Positions 51,700 to 53,091 of a stretch of DNA of 53,091 bases are shown here, in pieces (positions within the stretch are counted from its first letter, which is position 1; every line of letters begins with the position of its first letter). This DNA is from an uncultured Verrucomicrobiota bacterium (GTDB lineage: Bacteria; Verrucomicrobiota; Verrucomicrobiia; Limisphaerales; UBA9464). The translations under genes were made by a program, and so were the position numbers. The stretch is from positions 1 through 53,091 of the forward strand of contig CAIVQH010000032.1 in NCBI GenBank assembly GCA_903907995.1, read 5' to 3'. The notes beneath the pieces are model-generated. The model was not told the DNA's origin, did not search any database, and worked only from the letters and a program-made list of their open reading frames with translations.

Positions 51700-53082
51700 A
51701 TGAACTCTCTGCATTGTTCGAACGCCATCACCTTTCCCAGCCGCCGTCGCTTTTTGCAGCAGACCGGTCTCGGCATCGGCGGGCTGGCGCTGGCCTGCCT
51801 GCTCAAGGAGACCGCCACAGCCGCCGGGGCCGCCGAGATCACGTCGCTGGCTGCGCGGCAGCCGCCGCTGTCAGCGAAGGCAAAGCATGTGATCCACATT
51901 TTTGCCGGGGGCGCACCGAGCCATCTGGACACGTTCGATCCCAAGCCCGGGCTGGAGAAGTTCCGCGACCAGTCGCTGCCAGGGGATTCGGGCGTGGCCT
52001 TTCCGTCGCCCTTCAAGTTCCCGAAGTGCGGCCGGAGCGGGCTGGAGATCAGCGACATCTTCCCGAAGCTCGGCACGGTGGCGGATGAGCTGTGTGTTAT
52101 CAGGTCGATGTTTACTGACGTGCCAGCCCACGGGGCGGCGTCCAAGCTTCTGCACACCGGCTCGATCACGCTCACGCGGCCGAGCCTCGGCGCGTGGACG
52201 CTCTACGGTCTCGGCTCCGAGAACGCCAGCCTGCCCGGCTTCATCACCCTCGGTGGCAGCACCGAGTGGCGGCAGGCGGCCTTCCTGCCCAGCCTCTTCC
52301 AGGGGGCAAAGGCCGATTTCGCCGCGAACCGCCCGCCGGACAAGGTACTGCTGAACCTGCGCAACGAGTTCACCTCGCGCGAGCAGCAGCGGATGCAGCT
52401 CGACCTGCTCCACAAGCTCGATGAGGCGCACATGGAGCGCACCTCGCACGACGAGCAGCTCGAGGCGCGCATCGATTCCTTCGAGCTGGCCTTCCGCATG
52501 CAGAGCGAGGCGCCCGAGGCCTTTGACCTGACGAAGGAAACCCAGGAAACCCGCGATCGCTACGGCAAGGGCGACCTCGGGGCCAAGCTGCTTTGCGCCC
52601 GCCGGCTCGTGGAGCGCGGCGTGCGCTTCGTGCAGATCGATGCGGGCGGCTGGGATCATCACCAGAATCTCGCCGCAGCCATCACGCGCTCCGCGCAATC
52701 GGTGGACCAGGCGGCGGCGGCCCTGATCGCGGACCTGAAGTCGCGCGGCCTGCTGGAGTCCACGCTGGTGATCTGGGGCGGCGAATTCGGCCGCACCGCC
52801 ACGACGGCCGGCAAGGTCGGTGCCGATTCCGGCCGCGATCATCATGCGAAATGCTTCTCGCTCTGGATGGCCGGCGGTGGCGTCAAAGGTGGCATGGCTT
52901 ACGGCTCCACGGACGAGCTGGGCCAGGAGATCGTTCAGGATGGCGTCCACATCCATGACCTGCACGCCACGATCCTGCGGCTGCTCGGCTTCGATCACAC
53001 CAAGCTGACTTACCGTTACAACGGCCGCGATTTCCGGCTTACTGACAACTTCGGCAAGATCGTCGAGCCCATCATCGCCTGA
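51700..53082 (+). CDS. DUF1501-domain Tat-exported protein
   Basis: A 460-residue protein with a twin-arginine signal (R-R-R-F-L-Q-Q-T-G, then a hydrophobic stretch). The DUF1501 domain shows H-I-F-A-G-G-A-P-S-H-L-D-T-F-D-P-K-P and W-G-G-E-F-G-R-T, with a probable metal site among D-A-G-G-W-D-H-H and H-D-L-H-A-T. The family resembles the sulfatase/phosphatase superfold and is expanded in Planctomycetes and Verrucomicrobiota. It usually lies next to a DUF1549/DUF1553 cytochrome; here that partner is not in the window, though the gene ends at the window edge. It is divergent from the serine hydrolase gene, and the 191-base gap between them carries no other gene. Confidence 0.9.
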   Translation: MNSLHCSNAITFPSRRRFLQQTGLGIGGLALACLLKETATAAGAAEITSLAARQPPLSAKAKHVIHIFAGGAPSHLDTFDPKPGLEKFRDQSLPGDSGVAFPSPFKFPKCGRSGLEISDIFPKLGTVADELCVIRSMFTDVPAHGAASKLLHTGSITLTRPSLGAWTLYGLGSENASLPGFITLGGSTEWRQAAFLPSLFQGAKADFAANRPPDKVLLNLRNEFTSREQQRMQLDLLHKLDEAHMERTSHDEQLEARIDSFELAFRMQSEAPEAFDLTKETQETRDRYGKGDLGAKLLCARRLVERGVRFVQIDAGGWDHHQNLAAAITRSAQSVDQAAAALIADLKSRGLLESTLVIWGGEFGRTATTAGKVGADSGRDHHAKCFSLWMAGGGVKGGMAYGSTDELGQEIVQDGVHIHDLHATILRLLGFDHTKLTYRYNGRDFRLTDNFGKIVEPIIA

Positions 53083-53091
53083 GCATGAGCA

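Noticed and set aside
53083-53091. Start of another gene after DUF1501 (ATG at 53086)
   Set aside because: Only six bases remain before the window end; nothing can be supported.

Overview
The window is high-GC bacterial DNA with the gene content of a Verrucomicrobiota genome, probably the Limisphaerales/Pedosphaera side of the phylum. The evidence is a large PVC-type c-type cytochrome with a membrane-bound-dehydrogenase-like propeller, a DUF1501 Tat-exported protein, a PEP-CTERM protein, a delta-60 repeat protein, a sigma factor next to a serine/threonine kinase, a very large CotH/lamin-tail surface protein, and several palindromic intergenic repeats. The genus assignment is inference. No rRNA, tRNA or CRISPR was seen.

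Region 1 (1-8309) is accessory in character. It holds the N-terminus of an IS630-type transposase cut by the window edge, a hicB-hicA toxin-antitoxin pair, the housekeeping gene guaA (reverse), and then forward a large MmeI-like restriction-modification gene. That gene is interrupted by one in-frame TGA, and its target-recognition part has visibly different codon use. Three small or unknown genes follow, one with a KTSC domain.

Region 2 (8407-14849) is a tightly overlapping forward operon: a CsgG/LpoB-like exported protein, a long exported protein split by a frameshift at a run of eight T and ending in an EF-hand, and a Sel1-repeat protein. A low-GC small membrane protein follows. Region 3 (15238-24632) is a signalling module of ECF-like sigma factor, membrane protein and transmembrane Ser/Thr kinase with a Cache-like sensor. 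After it come a secreted S9 peptidase, a Gfo/Idh/MocA oxidoreductase with a clear terminator, and an exported delta-60/Ig protein.

Region 4 (24641-37420) holds the reverse PVC cytochrome, an RlmI-like rRNA methyltransferase, a divergent chemoreceptor and hybrid histidine kinase, a PEP-CTERM protein, a TerB-DUF697 protein and an SPFH-domain lipoprotein. Region 5 (37421-53091) contains a secreted propeller/alpha-barrel-like protein, a 3,289-residue CotH/lamin-tail/Ig giant, a class C beta-lactamase-like serine hydrolase and a DUF1501 protein. Nearly every long intergenic gap from 28 kb onward carries a structured palindromic repeat. The most striking is a set of four 17-nt hairpins with matched stem changes at 37602-37736.

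The genes do not form one pathway. The recurring theme is exported and surface proteins (at least ten signal peptides or lipoboxes) plus environment sensing (sigma/kinase, chemoreceptor, hybrid kinase). Long antisense open frames are abundant because of the high GC and were treated as shadows.
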